Shown here: one piece after another, positions 36,768 through 45,847 of the stretch
Position numbering within the stretch: position 1 is the stretch's first letter
Layout of the letters: each line of letters begins with the position of its first letter
Assembly (NCBI GenBank): GCA_964604155.1
Contig: CAZRXY010000105.1
Coordinates: 4,557-68,556, forward strand
Direction: 5' to 3'
Origin: Stygibacter sp964604155
Lineage (GTDB): Bacteria; Cloacimonadota; Cloacimonadia; Cloacimonadales; TCS61
DNA length: 64,000 bases
The notes under the pieces: model-generated
Database searches by the model: none
What the model was told of the DNA's origin: nothing
What the model saw: the letters and a program-made list of their open reading frames with translations, nothing else
Program-made: the position numbers and the translations under genes

Positions 36768-37583
36768 TTAGAGATACTCCTTAAGCTCCTGTCGGACAGA
36801 TTCGGGGGCACTATAGAAACCAAAGAAATTGAGATCGGAGTCATATCCATGAAAATCACTGCCGCCGGTTTTGATAAGTCCATTATCATCCGCCATTTTT
36901 TTGTAACGCTCGGTCTCATCATCAGTATGCCTGCTGTAAAAGACTTCCAGCCCCTGCACACCGTTTTTGATAATCTGCCTAACCAGGTCATCATCACGAT
37001 AGACATAAGGGTGGGCAAGCACGGATACACCTCCGGCACGTTTTATGGCTTCTATCACTGTTTCGGAATCGGGGGCAGGTTTGGCAATATAACAGCTTTT
37101 ACCCTCGCCGATATACTTATCGAAAACTTCTTTGGTATCGCGGCAGTGCCCGGCATCTATAAGAGCACGAGCAATATGAGGTCTGCCTACAAGGTTCAAT
37201 TTCCCAGTGAGATTGATAACACCATGGAAATCTATCTTTAGCCCTTGTTTTGCCAGCAATTTCACAATTTTTTTTGCCCGGATAAGCCGGCCCTTTTCAA
37301 TGTTATGTAAAAAAGCTCGAAATGCTTTATCATGAATATCAAAACCGTAAGCAAGAATATGGACATCCCGATCCCAGCACAAAGAGCTGATCTCTACTCC
37401 GGGTAGAACCTGAATATCATAGTGAGGGGCAATTTTGATAGCTTCCAAACTTCCCTCAATAGTATCGTGGTCTGTAATGGAGATAAGCTGGTAATTGTAC
37501 TGCTGCAGGATTTCCAGTAATTCCCGAGGTGAAAATACTCCGTCAGAGTAGCTGGTATGTAGATGCAGATCAAGCTTATCCAT
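36768..37583 (-). CDS. PHP-domain phosphoesterase
   Basis: A 271-residue PHP enzyme with metal-ligand motifs DLHLHTSYSDG at the N-terminus, SITDHDTIEG near residue 37, SVLAHPYVYRDDD near 185 and KTGGSDFHGYD near 244. This pattern is that of YciV/RNase AM-like 3',5'-nucleotide phosphatases or 5'-3' exonucleases. AGAGG lies upstream of the ATG. It heads the minus-strand PHP-membrane-GT4-epimerase-GT4 unit; a link to the glycan genes is not obvious. Confidence 0.88.
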   Translation of the reverse strand: MDKLDLHLHTSYSDGVFSPRELLEILQQYNYQLISITDHDTIEGSLEAIKIAPHYDIQVLPGVEISSLCWDRDVHILAYGFDIHDKAFRAFLHNIEKGRLIRAKKIVKLLAKQGLKIDFHGVINLTGKLNLVGRPHIARALIDAGHCRDTKEVFDKYIGEGKSCYIAKPAPDSETVIEAIKRAGGVSVLAHPYVYRDDDLVRQIIKNGVQGLEVFYSRHTDDETERYKKMADDNGLIKTGGSDFHGYDSDLNFFGFYSAPESVRQELKEYL

Positions 37584-37730
37584 TTATCTTACCTCTGTTA
37601 TTATTCTTTATATAAAACTAAAGAACCTTTTTAAAAAACATTCCGCTGGTGTAAAGTAAAAGCTTTTAAGAGCGGACTTTTTGCTGACAGCAGGGAGGCT
37701 TTTGCAGCTATGAGCAAGGTTTTTTATCCA

Positions 37731-37767
37731 TGGGGTATGCCAGGGTGAGTTAACAAACTTATTGACA
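37731..37767 (+). promoter_or_regulatory. Two-part upstream motif of the pilin-like gene
   Basis: Plus strand: GGGGTATGCCAG, then TTGACA (37762-37767) 22 bases after TATG. TAAGTA or AAGTAT at 37784-37790 could serve as a -10. It shows the motif also occurs in plus orientation ahead of a plus-strand gene. Confidence 0.45.
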
Positions 37768-37865
37768 TAATAATGGGATAGATTAAGTATCTGTTCTGAG
37801 GGTTAGTATTGATAATATGTAAGCCAGGCGGAATTGGTTGGGGTCAAGCTTAGTGGAGGTGATAA

Positions 37866-38288
37866 TTGGGAACTCATCAGATAATGCTGGTGATATTAAG
37901 CGTAGTATTAATGGGGATTGCAATAGCTTTTGGGTTATTTATGTTCCGGATGCATGCAGTTAATACAAATCGTCAGCTTATGATCAATGACATGAATTTT
38001 CTGGGAGCAGAAGCTTTGAGATTTTGGCGGACTCCTCGGAGCATGGGTGGCGGGGCACCTGATATAACCAGTAACGATCAGGAGAGGCTGGAATTTTTTT
38101 TACATTGGAGCGGCTCAACCAACCGAACTGCTTCGGGCACATATTCAATACTGGCAAACGATGACGGGACTCTGGATATTATTGGCATAGGCACAGAATT
38201 AGGGCGTGACAGCACGAATCCTGTACGGGCAATAATGACCGTAAATCCTGGTGCAGATCCCTCAATGGTCACAACAATTGAAAACTGA
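37866..38288 (+). CDS. Short single-helix membrane protein, pilin-like
   Basis: A 140-residue protein with one N-terminal hydrophobic helix (about 6-28, IMLVILSVVLMGIAIAFGLF) and a soluble domain rich in Gly, Asn and Thr. The plan resembles type IV pilin or pseudopilin-like proteins, but no prepilin cleavage motif (G-F-x4-E) is seen, so the label is tentative. The start is TTG, supported by a near-perfect GGAGGTGA five bases upstream; an ATG six codons later is a weaker alternative. It is followed 70 bases later by the hybrid histidine kinase, which may share its transcript. Confidence 0.7.
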   Translation: MGTHQIMLVILSVVLMGIAIAFGLFMFRMHAVNTNRQLMINDMNFLGAEALRFWRTPRSMGGGAPDITSNDQERLEFFLHWSGSTNRTASGTYSILANDDGTLDIIGIGTELGRDSTNPVRAIMTVNPGADPSMVTTIEN

Positions 38289-38358
38289 CCGAATAACTAA
38301 TTAAAAATTGTTTTTTTGAGAATCAGCCTTATTTTTGTTCTATAAAGAAGGTTAAGTG

Positions 38359-40887
38359 ATGAATAAGGGTCAAATTTTTTTAGTGTTATTTTTGATGACA
38401 TGTAGGATAATTTTTTCAGCCGGTGACAGACTTCACCTGAAAGTTGGTGTTTACCAGAACGCCCCCAAGATATATGCAGGAGAAGACGGAAAGGTGTCCG
38501 GATTTTGGGCGGAACTTGTGGAATATATAGCAAAAGAAGAAAATTGGGATATACAATGGGTAGAGGGTAATTGGGAGCAATGCCTGCAAAATCTGGAAAA
38601 GAGCAAGATAGATATCATGGTGGATGTAGCATATACTCCGGAAAGAGAAAAGAAATATACTTTCCAGAGTGAGACTACTCTGCTGAGTTGGTCAAGATTA
38701 TATGCCAGACGAGGGACAAAGCTGCAGACAATATTTGATTTAGAAGGCAAAAAGGTAGCGGGTTTAAGGGGCAGTTACAATTTAGAGGGGACTGAAGGAT
38801 TTACAGAGATGCTCCGCAAATTCTACATAGATTGCGAGATCATCCTGCTATCGGACTATAAATCGGTGTTTGAAGCTTTGGATTCTGGTGAGGTGTATGC
38901 CGGCATTACTAATAAGGATTTTGGCTCAAGATATGAAGATTCATACGAGATAGAAAGGACTCCCATAGTGTTCCAGCCTGCCAGACTGCTTTTTGCCTTC
39001 AATAAAGAATCTGATCTTACTCCATACTTGATCAAAGTTATAGATAAACATATTTCGAATTTAAAGGATGATAAGAACTCGATGTATTACAGTTCTCTTG
39101 ATAAACTTCCGGGAAATGTGAAAAAAGTAACAGCTTTTCCTCTTTGGATTAAGCTATTAATACTGATAATTCTTTTTATAGCGGCAATATTTTTGGTCTT
39201 TATCAGGATACTAAAATATGAAGTAAATCAGAAGACAAGTGAATTGCGTTTATCCATAAGCAAATTAAAAATTGCTGAAGATAATTTAACGAAATACCGG
39301 GATCAATTGGAGATGCTGGTAGCAGAACGAACAGAAGAGCTGCAAAAAGTGAATTCGGAATTAGAGAAGGCAAATTCATCATTAGAAGAAGCCAGCCGGC
39401 TAAAAAGCCAGTTTCTGGCAAATATGAGCCATGAATTACGATCACCACTAAATTCAATTATCGGTTTCACCGGAATAATGATCCAGGGATTATCAGGAGA
39501 ATTGAACTCAGAGCAGACGAAACAAATGAAAATGGTTTACGAGAGTGCGCATCATCTTCTGGGATTGATCAATGATATTCTCGATTTATCCAAAATTGAA
39601 GCAGGCAGGATCAAGATTTTCTATGAAGAATTAGAACTTATCCCCCTGATAGATATGGTTCATAAAATGATCTATCCCATGGCAGAAGAAAAGGGACTGC
39701 CGATAAATAAAACAGTAGCCGAAAACGTCCCAAAGACCATTTTCAGTGACCGAAACAGGATAAAGCAGGTATTGATTAATCTGTTATCAAACTCCATCAA
39801 ATTTACTGAGAATGGGGCAATTACAATCTCCTGTAAGCTATGTGAGACAGGTGAGACTGTGGAATTTTCCGTGATAGACAGCGGCATAGGGATCAAGGAA
39901 GAGGAGCAGAAAACAATCTTTGAAGAATTCACTCAGATAGAGACAATCAAGCGGACAAAGCCCGAAGGTACCGGATTAGGGCTGGCAATTTCACAAAAAC
40001 TTGTACAAATGATGGGTGGCAGAATGTGGGTGGAAAGCAGATACGGTGAAGGCAGCACTTTTTCTTTTACAATCCCGCTGTCTCCCGATACAAAGGAGAG
40101 CAATTTCCGGCAGGAAAGCGAGTTCTGCAGAGACACCGGTAAAAAATTGATCTTAACAATAGACGATGAAGAGACGGCTCAGGAGATATTGAAGAAATAT
40201 CTCACCAGTGCCGGTTATCAGGTAATACAAGCATATAACTATGGTGATGCCTTAAAAAAAGCATCTGAGCACCAACCTTTTGCCATCACATTAGATATGG
40301 TGATGCCGGGCAAAGACGGCTGGGAAATACTGGAACAGCTCAAAAATGATGAATTAACAAAAGAAATACCTGTAATCTGCATATCCACACTGGATAATCG
40401 TGAGCTGGGAATCTCGCTTGGAGCAGTGGAATATCTGGTTAAACCAATAGATTCGAGAGTGCTAATGACCGAACTGGAAAGGCTCGAGAAAGAATTCCAA
40501 ATCAATAAAATTCTTATTATAGATGATAATCCAAATGATATCGATCTTTTAATAAAATATCTAAGCAGCCACAGGACATATAAAATACTTGTAGCAACCT
40601 GCGGCAAGGAGGGTTTGGAAAAAATTAAAAAAGAGAAGCCAGATCTGATAATACTTGACTTGTTAATGCCGGAAATTGATGGTTTTCAGGTAATTAGGAT
40701 ATTTAAAAAGGATCCCGAGGTAAAAGATATCCCGACAATAATAATTTCAGCAAAGAAACTGGATGCAAAAGAGAAGCTTTTTCTGGAAAGCAATATAGAA
40801 GGTTATATCCATAAGGGTAAATTTGAGAAAGAAGTGCTACTTAGTGACATTACGCACCTGATCGAAAAAATAGAAAGCAGTAAATGA
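38359..40887 (+). CDS. Hybrid histidine kinase with periplasmic solute-binding sensor
   Basis: An 842-residue sensor. A signal peptide is followed by an SBP_bac_3 (solute-binding) domain to about residue 245 (KVGVYQNAPKIYAGEDGK), then a membrane helix near 258-280, a coiled coil, and a HisKA domain with the phospho-acceptor His near 358 (FLANMSHELRSPLNSIIGF). The ATPase domain shows DSGIGI near 506 and GTGLGLAIS near 537. Two receiver domains follow, with Asp near 645 (LDMVMPGKDG) and 768 (LDLLMPEIDG). It probably senses a small ligand such as an amino acid and relays phosphate to the receivers next door. AAGG precedes the ATG; a GTG just before it is less likely. Confidence 0.93.
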   Translation: MNKGQIFLVLFLMTCRIIFSAGDRLHLKVGVYQNAPKIYAGEDGKVSGFWAELVEYIAKEENWDIQWVEGNWEQCLQNLEKSKIDIMVDVAYTPEREKKYTFQSETTLLSWSRLYARRGTKLQTIFDLEGKKVAGLRGSYNLEGTEGFTEMLRKFYIDCEIILLSDYKSVFEALDSGEVYAGITNKDFGSRYEDSYEIERTPIVFQPARLLFAFNKESDLTPYLIKVIDKHISNLKDDKNSMYYSSLDKLPGNVKKVTAFPLWIKLLILIILFIAAIFLVFIRILKYEVNQKTSELRLSISKLKIAEDNLTKYRDQLEMLVAERTEELQKVNSELEKANSSLEEASRLKSQFLANMSHELRSPLNSIIGFTGIMIQGLSGELNSEQTKQMKMVYESAHHLLGLINDILDLSKIEAGRIKIFYEELELIPLIDMVHKMIYPMAEEKGLPINKTVAENVPKTIFSDRNRIKQVLINLLSNSIKFTENGAITISCKLCETGETVEFSVIDSGIGIKEEEQKTIFEEFTQIETIKRTKPEGTGLGLAISQKLVQMMGGRMWVESRYGEGSTFSFTIPLSPDTKESNFRQESEFCRDTGKKLILTIDDEETAQEILKKYLTSAGYQVIQAYNYGDALKKASEHQPFAITLDMVMPGKDGWEILEQLKNDELTKEIPVICISTLDNRELGISLGAVEYLVKPIDSRVLMTELERLEKEFQINKILIIDDNPNDIDLLIKYLSSHRTYKILVATCGKEGLEKIKKEKPDLIILDLLMPEIDGFQVIRIFKKDPEVKDIPTIIISAKKLDAKEKLFLESNIEGYIHKGKFEKEVLLSDITHLIEKIESSK

Positions 40888-40894
40888 GAGAATT

Positions 40895-41299
40895 ATGAAT
40901 CAGAAAATATTAATTGTAGAAGATAATGAAAAGAACCTCTATCTGGCAAAATTCATGCTGCAGAGGGCAGGATATGAGGTAATCGAGGCAACTAATGGAA
41001 AAGAAGGTTATGCCAGGGCAATAGCGGAATCACCGGATTTGATTCTGATGGATATGCAATTGCCTGTAATGAACGGCTTTGAGGCAACGGCATTAATAAA
41101 ATCAGATGAAAAGTCCAAAATGATACCTGTGATCGCTCTCACTGCTTTTGCCATGAAAGGAGATCGTGAAAAAACCCTAGCAGCCGGTTGTGATGAATAT
41201 CTGGAGAAGCCGATAGACCCAGAGAATTTTGTATTCAAGATTGGAGAATTCTTTAAAAAGTTTTATCCGGAGGATAAAGATGAAAATCTTAGTAGTTGA
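40895..41299 (+). CDS. Single-domain response regulator
   Basis: A 134-residue stand-alone receiver (CheY/DivK-like). Acidic pocket VEDNEK at the N-terminus, phospho-acceptor Asp in LILMDMQLPVMNG near residue 52, Thr/Ala switch IALTAFAMKGD near 80 and Lys in YLEKPIDPENF near 103. No output domain. It starts 8 bases after the hybrid kinase and overlaps the next gene by 20 bases, so the three form one phosphorelay unit, probably using it as an intermediate or protein-binding output. Confidence 0.92.
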   Translation: MNQKILIVEDNEKNLYLAKFMLQRAGYEVIEATNGKEGYARAIAESPDLILMDMQLPVMNGFEATALIKSDEKSKMIPVIALTAFAMKGDREKTLAAGCDEYLEKPIDPENFVFKIGEFFKKFYPEDKDENLSS

Positions 41300-42653
41300 T
41301 GACAAGCAAGATAATTTATATTATCTGGAAACTCTGCTGGAGGCACAAGGGCATCAGATATCTACCGCAGAAAATGGACTTGAGGCACTAAATCAGCTCA
41401 GGGCGGCAAAATTTGATCTTATTATCTCAGATATTCTAATGCCTGAGATGGATGGTTACCAGTTATGCATGGAATGCAAAAAAGACAAGCTGCTAAAGGA
41501 CGTCCCTTTTGTGTTTTACACAGCCACCTATACGGAAGCCAAAGACGAAGAATTTGCTTTGCACCTTGGGGCGGATAAATTTATCAGGAAACCCTTAGAA
41601 CCAGATAAATTTATCGAATATATTACCGAAATCATTAACACCTCAAAAGCAGGGAAAAAGAGACTTAAGAGAGCTGTTTTAAAGCCTAAGACAGAGGTTT
41701 TTAAGATGTACAGCCAGCGGCTGGTAAAAAAGCTGGAACACAAGATGTTCGAAAAAGAAATGGCAGAGAAAAAATATCATGCTCTCTGCAATATTGTGCC
41801 GGATTTTATTTTTTCGCTTGATAGTGAGGGCCGATTTGATACCTTTAACCGAGGTATAGAATTATTTGGTTATGAGCAAAATGAAATAAAAGGTAATCAT
41901 CTGGCAGATTTTCTCACTCCTCAGGGTAAGTCAATAATCCAAAACTATTTGAAGGAAACTAGAGAATTTAAGAAAGTAAAACAAATTGAGCTTGAGCAAA
42001 AATTACTCAAGAAGGATAATTCATGGGCAGATATTGAATTGGGCTTAACTTCATTTATCGACGAGAATGGAGAGTTTACCATTTTTGGTGCCATTAAGGA
42101 TATAACAAAAACCAGATTACGGGAAAAAGAGTATAAGCAATTGCTGGATGGGATGAATGATACAGTTTTTGTGATAGGATTTGACGGCAAGTTTTTAGAA
42201 GTTAATAAATCTGCTGTCAATAAATTAGGCTATCGTCGGAGCGAACTATTAGATATGGGGCCTGCCGATATAGACACTCAACTGGAATCTAGTGATATTG
42301 ATAAATTAATAAGCGGTATGAAATCTGACAAAATGCAGGTTTTTGAGACGAAACACCAAAAAAAAGATGGCACAATCTTCCCGGTTGAAATAAGTTCCAG
42401 CCATGTTACCTATCAAGGCAAGGAAGCTGTTTTGAGCGTAGCACGAGATATCACACAGCGTTTTAAGGCGGAAGAAGAACTGCGGAAATATCGCCAGCAT
42501 CTGGAAGAACTGGTGCAGGAACGCACCAAAGAACTGGAAAAAACGAATAAACAACTGCAGGAATTTAATCAGATTTTTGTGGGAAGGGAATTCAGAATAA
42601 AAGAGCTGCGGGACAGGGTAAAAGAGCTGGAAGAAGAGAAAAGAAATCTCTGA
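41280..42653 (+). CDS. Receiver-PAS-PAS signalling protein
   Basis: A 457-residue protein: a receiver domain (1-120, with DDKQDN and Asp in ISDILMPEMDGY), two PAS domains (about 170-285, FSLDSEGRFDTFNRG; and about 295-410, FVIGFDGKFLEVNKS) and a C-terminal coiled coil (about 410-457). I see no kinase, GGDEF, HD-GYP or DNA-binding output. The start at 41280 follows GGAGG inside the end of the previous gene. It probably works as a scaffold or signal integrator for the hybrid kinase. A truncation is possible, but the terminator hairpin that overlaps its stop codon suggests the end is natural. Confidence 0.88.
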   Translation: MKILVVDDKQDNLYYLETLLEAQGHQISTAENGLEALNQLRAAKFDLIISDILMPEMDGYQLCMECKKDKLLKDVPFVFYTATYTEAKDEEFALHLGADKFIRKPLEPDKFIEYITEIINTSKAGKKRLKRAVLKPKTEVFKMYSQRLVKKLEHKMFEKEMAEKKYHALCNIVPDFIFSLDSEGRFDTFNRGIELFGYEQNEIKGNHLADFLTPQGKSIIQNYLKETREFKKVKQIELEQKLLKKDNSWADIELGLTSFIDENGEFTIFGAIKDITKTRLREKEYKQLLDGMNDTVFVIGFDGKFLEVNKSAVNKLGYRRSELLDMGPADIDTQLESSDIDKLISGMKSDKMQVFETKHQKKDGTIFPVEISSSHVTYQGKEAVLSVARDITQRFKAEEELRKYRQHLEELVQERTKELEKTNKQLQEFNQIFVGREFRIKELRDRVKELEEEKRNL

Positions 42654-42720
42654 GCGATTTTATTCTAATCAGTATTCACTGCTATCCATAGCTGAAGATA
42701 AATCGCTCAGATCAATTTTT
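42651..42720 (+). terminator. Terminator overlapping the receiver-PAS stop codon
   Basis: TGAGCGATTT (42651-42660, starting at the stop codon) pairs with AAATCGCTCA (42700-42709). GCTAT and ATAGC form a small inner hairpin at 42681-42692. A CAATTTTT run follows on the plus strand. It lies between converging genes. Confidence 0.65.
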
Positions 42721-42730
42721 AAAAAACTGC

Positions 42731-43480
42731 TTATTGCAGGAGTTCAACGGGATATTTTCTTCGCAACCGGTTTATTTGGGCAATATACTGTTCTCTCTGT
42801 TTAAGATTTTGTAGTTCTTTTTTTACGTCTTGCTCCACCTCTTTATAGGACGCTTTCAGGCTATCCGATTTGGAATTTAGTTTAATGAGGTGAAATCCGA
42901 ATTGTGTTTTTACAGGCTGGCTGATTTCGTCTATCTCAAGCTGGAAGGCTGCATTATCATATTCGAGAACCATTTGACCTCTGGCGTAATTTCCCAGATT
43001 TCCCCCATTGTCTTTGGATGGGCAGCTTGAGTATCTTTTTGCAGCATTTTCAAATGATATTTCGTTTGCTGTGATCTTTTCACGCAGCTTTTGGCACAGC
43101 TCCAGGGAATCAACCAGAATGTGGCTTGTATCGGCAGATTCCGGTTTATCAAATTTTTCCTGATTATCTTCAAAAAACTCCTCTACCTCTTTATCAGTAG
43201 GGATATCAGTGTGCATAGTGCGATTGATATTCAATTGTGTGAGGATAAATTCTCTGGCTTTTTGTAATTCAGATTTATAGGCTTCGGTTTCATCAAGCTT
43301 ATTATCGATAGCATCATAGAGAAATAATTTCTGATTAATCAATTCATTAACAATCTGCTTGCTGCCCTCTTGATTACGATATTGAGAGGCAATTTGTGGA
43401 TCGAGTCTATTTAAAAAATTGTCCACATCCTCAAGTGTAATAGCGATTCCGTTCACTTTTGCTAAAATCCTGCTTTCCAT
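42731..43480 (-). CDS. Parvulin-type peptidyl-prolyl isomerase
   Basis: A 249-residue protein with a SurA-like N-terminal helical part (VNGIAITLEDVDNFLNRL, ELINQKLFLYDAI) and a parvulin domain (about 115-215) with DTSHILVDS, FENAAKRYSSCPSKDNGGNL and VKTQFGFHLIKL. It would catalyse proline isomerisation and assist folding. No signal peptide is visible, so it may be cytoplasmic, unlike SurA or PrsA. GGAGA precedes the start. It is alone, diverging from the HD hydrolase gene and converging with the receiver-PAS gene. Confidence 0.9.
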   Translation of the reverse strand: MESRILAKVNGIAITLEDVDNFLNRLDPQIASQYRNQEGSKQIVNELINQKLFLYDAIDNKLDETEAYKSELQKAREFILTQLNINRTMHTDIPTDKEVEEFFEDNQEKFDKPESADTSHILVDSLELCQKLREKITANEISFENAAKRYSSCPSKDNGGNLGNYARGQMVLEYDNAAFQLEIDEISQPVKTQFGFHLIKLNSKSDSLKASYKEVEQDVKKELQNLKQREQYIAQINRLRRKYPVELLQ

Positions 43481-43649
43481 TCAAATCTCCTTTTTATATA
43501 TTATGCCTCTTTTACAAAAAGGGGTATGAGTGTCAAATGCAATCCCCCTGAACCCCGCATAACCGGGGACAAAAGATTAATTTTACTTGCAATATTAGTG
43601 TAGTTGAAATACTTTGTCGGTAGTTACAACGGGTAAAAGGAGGAATAAA

Positions 43650-44453
43650 TTGAAAAAGTCTGCAAAACAAAAGAGTCTTGAGAAAAAGTTACTCAATAAA
43701 CTCACCGGTAAATCCAATAAATTAGCAACAATGATATTTGAGGATGTAGAGATACTCACTTTGCAGGATTATGCCAATACGGTATCTATCCACCGTTTGG
43801 GATTTAATGATCATGGACCGGTGCATATGCTTACTGCCACTCTGAACGCAATCACTATGCTTGATCTGCTGATTGATGCCGGGATAAAGCTCAATCTGGA
43901 GCAGGAAGGGCTGGGGACTATAGAAGACAGTCGTATTGCGGTGCTCTTTGCCACACTTTTGCATGATATTGGGATGACAGTATCCCGAGACAGGCATGAA
44001 TTTATGGGGGTAAGCCTGGCATTACCAATAATAGACCGGATATTGAAGCCGTTTTATCTTGAAAATCCCTCCAGATTTGTTGTGCTGCGTTCGCTGATCA
44101 TTGAGGGAATACTGGGGCACATGGCTACTCAGACTATACAATCACTGGAGGCGGGGCTGGTGCTTATAGGAGATGGCTGCGATATGGAAAAGGGACGTGC
44201 CAGAATATCTTTGCAGCTTTCTGATGCTGCAAAACGCGGTGATATTCACAGATATTCATCGAGAGCAATAAAAAAAGTGACAATAAAAAAAGGCGAATTG
44301 AGGCCTGTCAAAATAGAGGTTGATATGACGGAATCGGTTGGGTTTTTTCAAATAGAAGAGGTCTTGTATCCCAAAATATTATCCAGTCCAGTAAAAAAAT
44401 ATATTGAACTAACTGCCGCCGTGATGGGCGAGGCAGTGAAGCAATACCTATGA
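43650..44453 (+). CDS. HD-domain metal-dependent phosphohydrolase
   Basis: A 267-residue protein with HD-domain residues: HGPVHML near residue 60, LLHDIGMTVSRDRHEFMG near 104 (the HD doublet) and a later DGCDMEKGRARI segment. HD enzymes hydrolyse phosphate esters such as nucleotides. The C-terminal part (about 195-267) is beta-rich and uncharacterised. I place the start at a TTG (43650) because AAAGGAGG precedes it; the frame opens 12 codons earlier at another TTG without such a site. A CCCCG/CGGGG hairpin (43553-43568) lies in its upstream region. Confidence 0.85.
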   Translation: MKKSAKQKSLEKKLLNKLTGKSNKLATMIFEDVEILTLQDYANTVSIHRLGFNDHGPVHMLTATLNAITMLDLLIDAGIKLNLEQEGLGTIEDSRIAVLFATLLHDIGMTVSRDRHEFMGVSLALPIIDRILKPFYLENPSRFVVLRSLIIEGILGHMATQTIQSLEAGLVLIGDGCDMEKGRARISLQLSDAAKRGDIHRYSSRAIKKVTIKKGELRPVKIEVDMTESVGFFQIEEVLYPKILSSPVKKYIELTAAVMGEAVKQYL

Positions 44454-44489
44454 TTATTATTTATTTTTAGTAAATTGCCTCGCTTTTTT
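44428..44489 (+). terminator. Terminator overlapping the end of the HD gene
   Basis: GCGAGGCA (44428-44435, inside the last codons) pairs perfectly with TGCCTCGC (44476-44483) and is followed by a T-run. The loop is long (40 bases) and contains the stop codon. Confidence 0.5.
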
Positions 44490-44537
44490 ATTTTGGCTCA
44501 GAAACCGCATTGCTGCTTCCCACTCCCTTGATAATTT

Positions 44538-44580
44538 CACTCCAAACAACACATCAAAAAATGTTGTTTTGTTTGGAGTG
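44538..44580. repeat. Perfect inverted repeat between converging genes
   Basis: CACTCCAAAC (44538-44547) and GTTTGGAGTG (44571-44580) are exact inverted arms, with AACA and TGTT continuing the pairing inside after a small bulge. There is no T-run on either side, so a terminator is doubtful; a protein site or remnant of an element is possible. Confidence 0.6.
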
Positions 44581-44624
44581 CAATATGGGTGTAGAATATT
44601 TGAGAGCTGGGCGAGTGATATAAA

Positions 44625-45677
44625 TCAATTAAAATAAAAACTGAATAAGCTGATGAGAATCACCGTGAGGGGTACGCAGATAATAGTTGACCAGGTGATA
44701 ACGTGAGCGGTAGATTTTTTATCAATTCCATAGGGAATAAGGAACATATTAGTGCTTGTAATCGGCAAGACAGAATTAATCACGGCAACAGCAAACCAGG
44801 CAGCGGGAATGATCTTGATATAAAGCATAAAGCCTAAGATAAAGGCAAAGATAAGCGGTGTGATAACTGCGGTAAGCAAAAATATCTGTCTTATCCAAAT
44901 CCAGTGAATATTGTTTTTTACTTTTGTGATACCCAGCAGTTTTTTTAATTCGGACAATTTCAGGTCTTGCGGATGCATACCTGAGCCTACGTAGAACAGG
45001 GCAATAGGGATAGTGAGGGCGGTATAGAATCTGATAAGAGTACCCAAATTACCCAGGTCTCCAGTGGTAACACCCACACTTTTCTGCAGGATAATAGCGG
45101 CAATAACAAAAAGGATAAAATAAAAGGGGTACATTCTGAGGAACCAGGGCAGGCTATTGGTTTTTTCCATTTTTTTCTGCTCGTTTTTGTTCATGTGATT
45201 AAGAATGTATGGTACAATGGCAAACAGGATAATGCCCACAATTGCCATAATGATAGCCGCAGGCACTTTCCAGCTTTCTATAGCCAGCATTGCTCCGCCG
45301 ACAAATGCGGTGCTTCTGCCCTGATTAGTAAACACGGTTTTAAGATACAGCGTTTTTTGGGAATCCGTAAGTTTTTGTTTCTTCAATTGACTTTTGGCAA
45401 ACACATAAGCGATAACATACATAGAAACTAATGCTATACTTATGAAAGTGACAAAGTGGATTTCTTCCAAGCCGATGCCTGTATCAAGAAATATCCGGAA
45501 AACGAGCACCGGAATAAAGAAGTAGAGTACAATGAGTCCTATTTTTTTCATATTGGCATCAAATTTTTCCTGCGAGAAGATTGATCTCATCAATGTTGCC
45601 ACCAAAAAGCCCACTAGTATCCAGGGTAAAGTATAAAGCCCGGTGATATACGGCATAACAGATTGAATTATGTTCAC
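44625..45677 (-). CDS. AEC (auxin efflux carrier) family transporter
   Basis: A 350-residue integral membrane protein with about ten helices in two halves. Helix breaks such as FTNQGRSTAFVGGAML (about 110-125) and VINSVLPITSTNMFLIPYG (about 303-321) fit the AEC/BART superfamily, whose bacterial members export or import organic acids and related small anions. The start is GTG at 45677 with AAAGGAG seven bases upstream. It is a single gene; the substrate cannot be read from sequence. Confidence 0.87.
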   Translation of the reverse strand: MNIIQSVMPYITGLYTLPWILVGFLVATLMRSIFSQEKFDANMKKIGLIVLYFFIPVLVFRIFLDTGIGLEEIHFVTFISIALVSMYVIAYVFAKSQLKKQKLTDSQKTLYLKTVFTNQGRSTAFVGGAMLAIESWKVPAAIIMAIVGIILFAIVPYILNHMNKNEQKKMEKTNSLPWFLRMYPFYFILFVIAAIILQKSVGVTTGDLGNLGTLIRFYTALTIPIALFYVGSGMHPQDLKLSELKKLLGITKVKNNIHWIWIRQIFLLTAVITPLIFAFILGFMLYIKIIPAAWFAVAVINSVLPITSTNMFLIPYGIDKKSTAHVITWSTIICVPLTVILISLFSFYFN

Positions 45678-45726
45678 AAATTGCTCCTTTTCTTTTTGGA
45701 CTTAGGATGGGTATTTCCAATTTTAT

Positions 45727-45767
45727 TGTCAAGCATAAAAAAACCCTCTGGCATTCCCCCGAATTTA
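45727..45767 (-). promoter_or_regulatory. Two-part upstream motif of the AEC transporter gene
   Basis: Minus strand: AAATTCGGGGGAATGCCAG, then TTGACA 19 bases after AATG. It lies 50-90 bases upstream of the transporter start, inside the gap after the C1 protease gene. Confidence 0.45.
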
Positions 45768-45847
45768 TTTTTTCTCGGTTGGCTACCGTGTTCCATTCTT
45801 TGTTGCGGAACGGTGACCTATTTGGAATCAGGGCTTACGATTTTGGA

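Noticed and set aside
43553..43568. CCCCG/CGGGG hairpin upstream of the HD gene
   Set aside because: Short stem, no T-run, no riboswitch-like surroundings.
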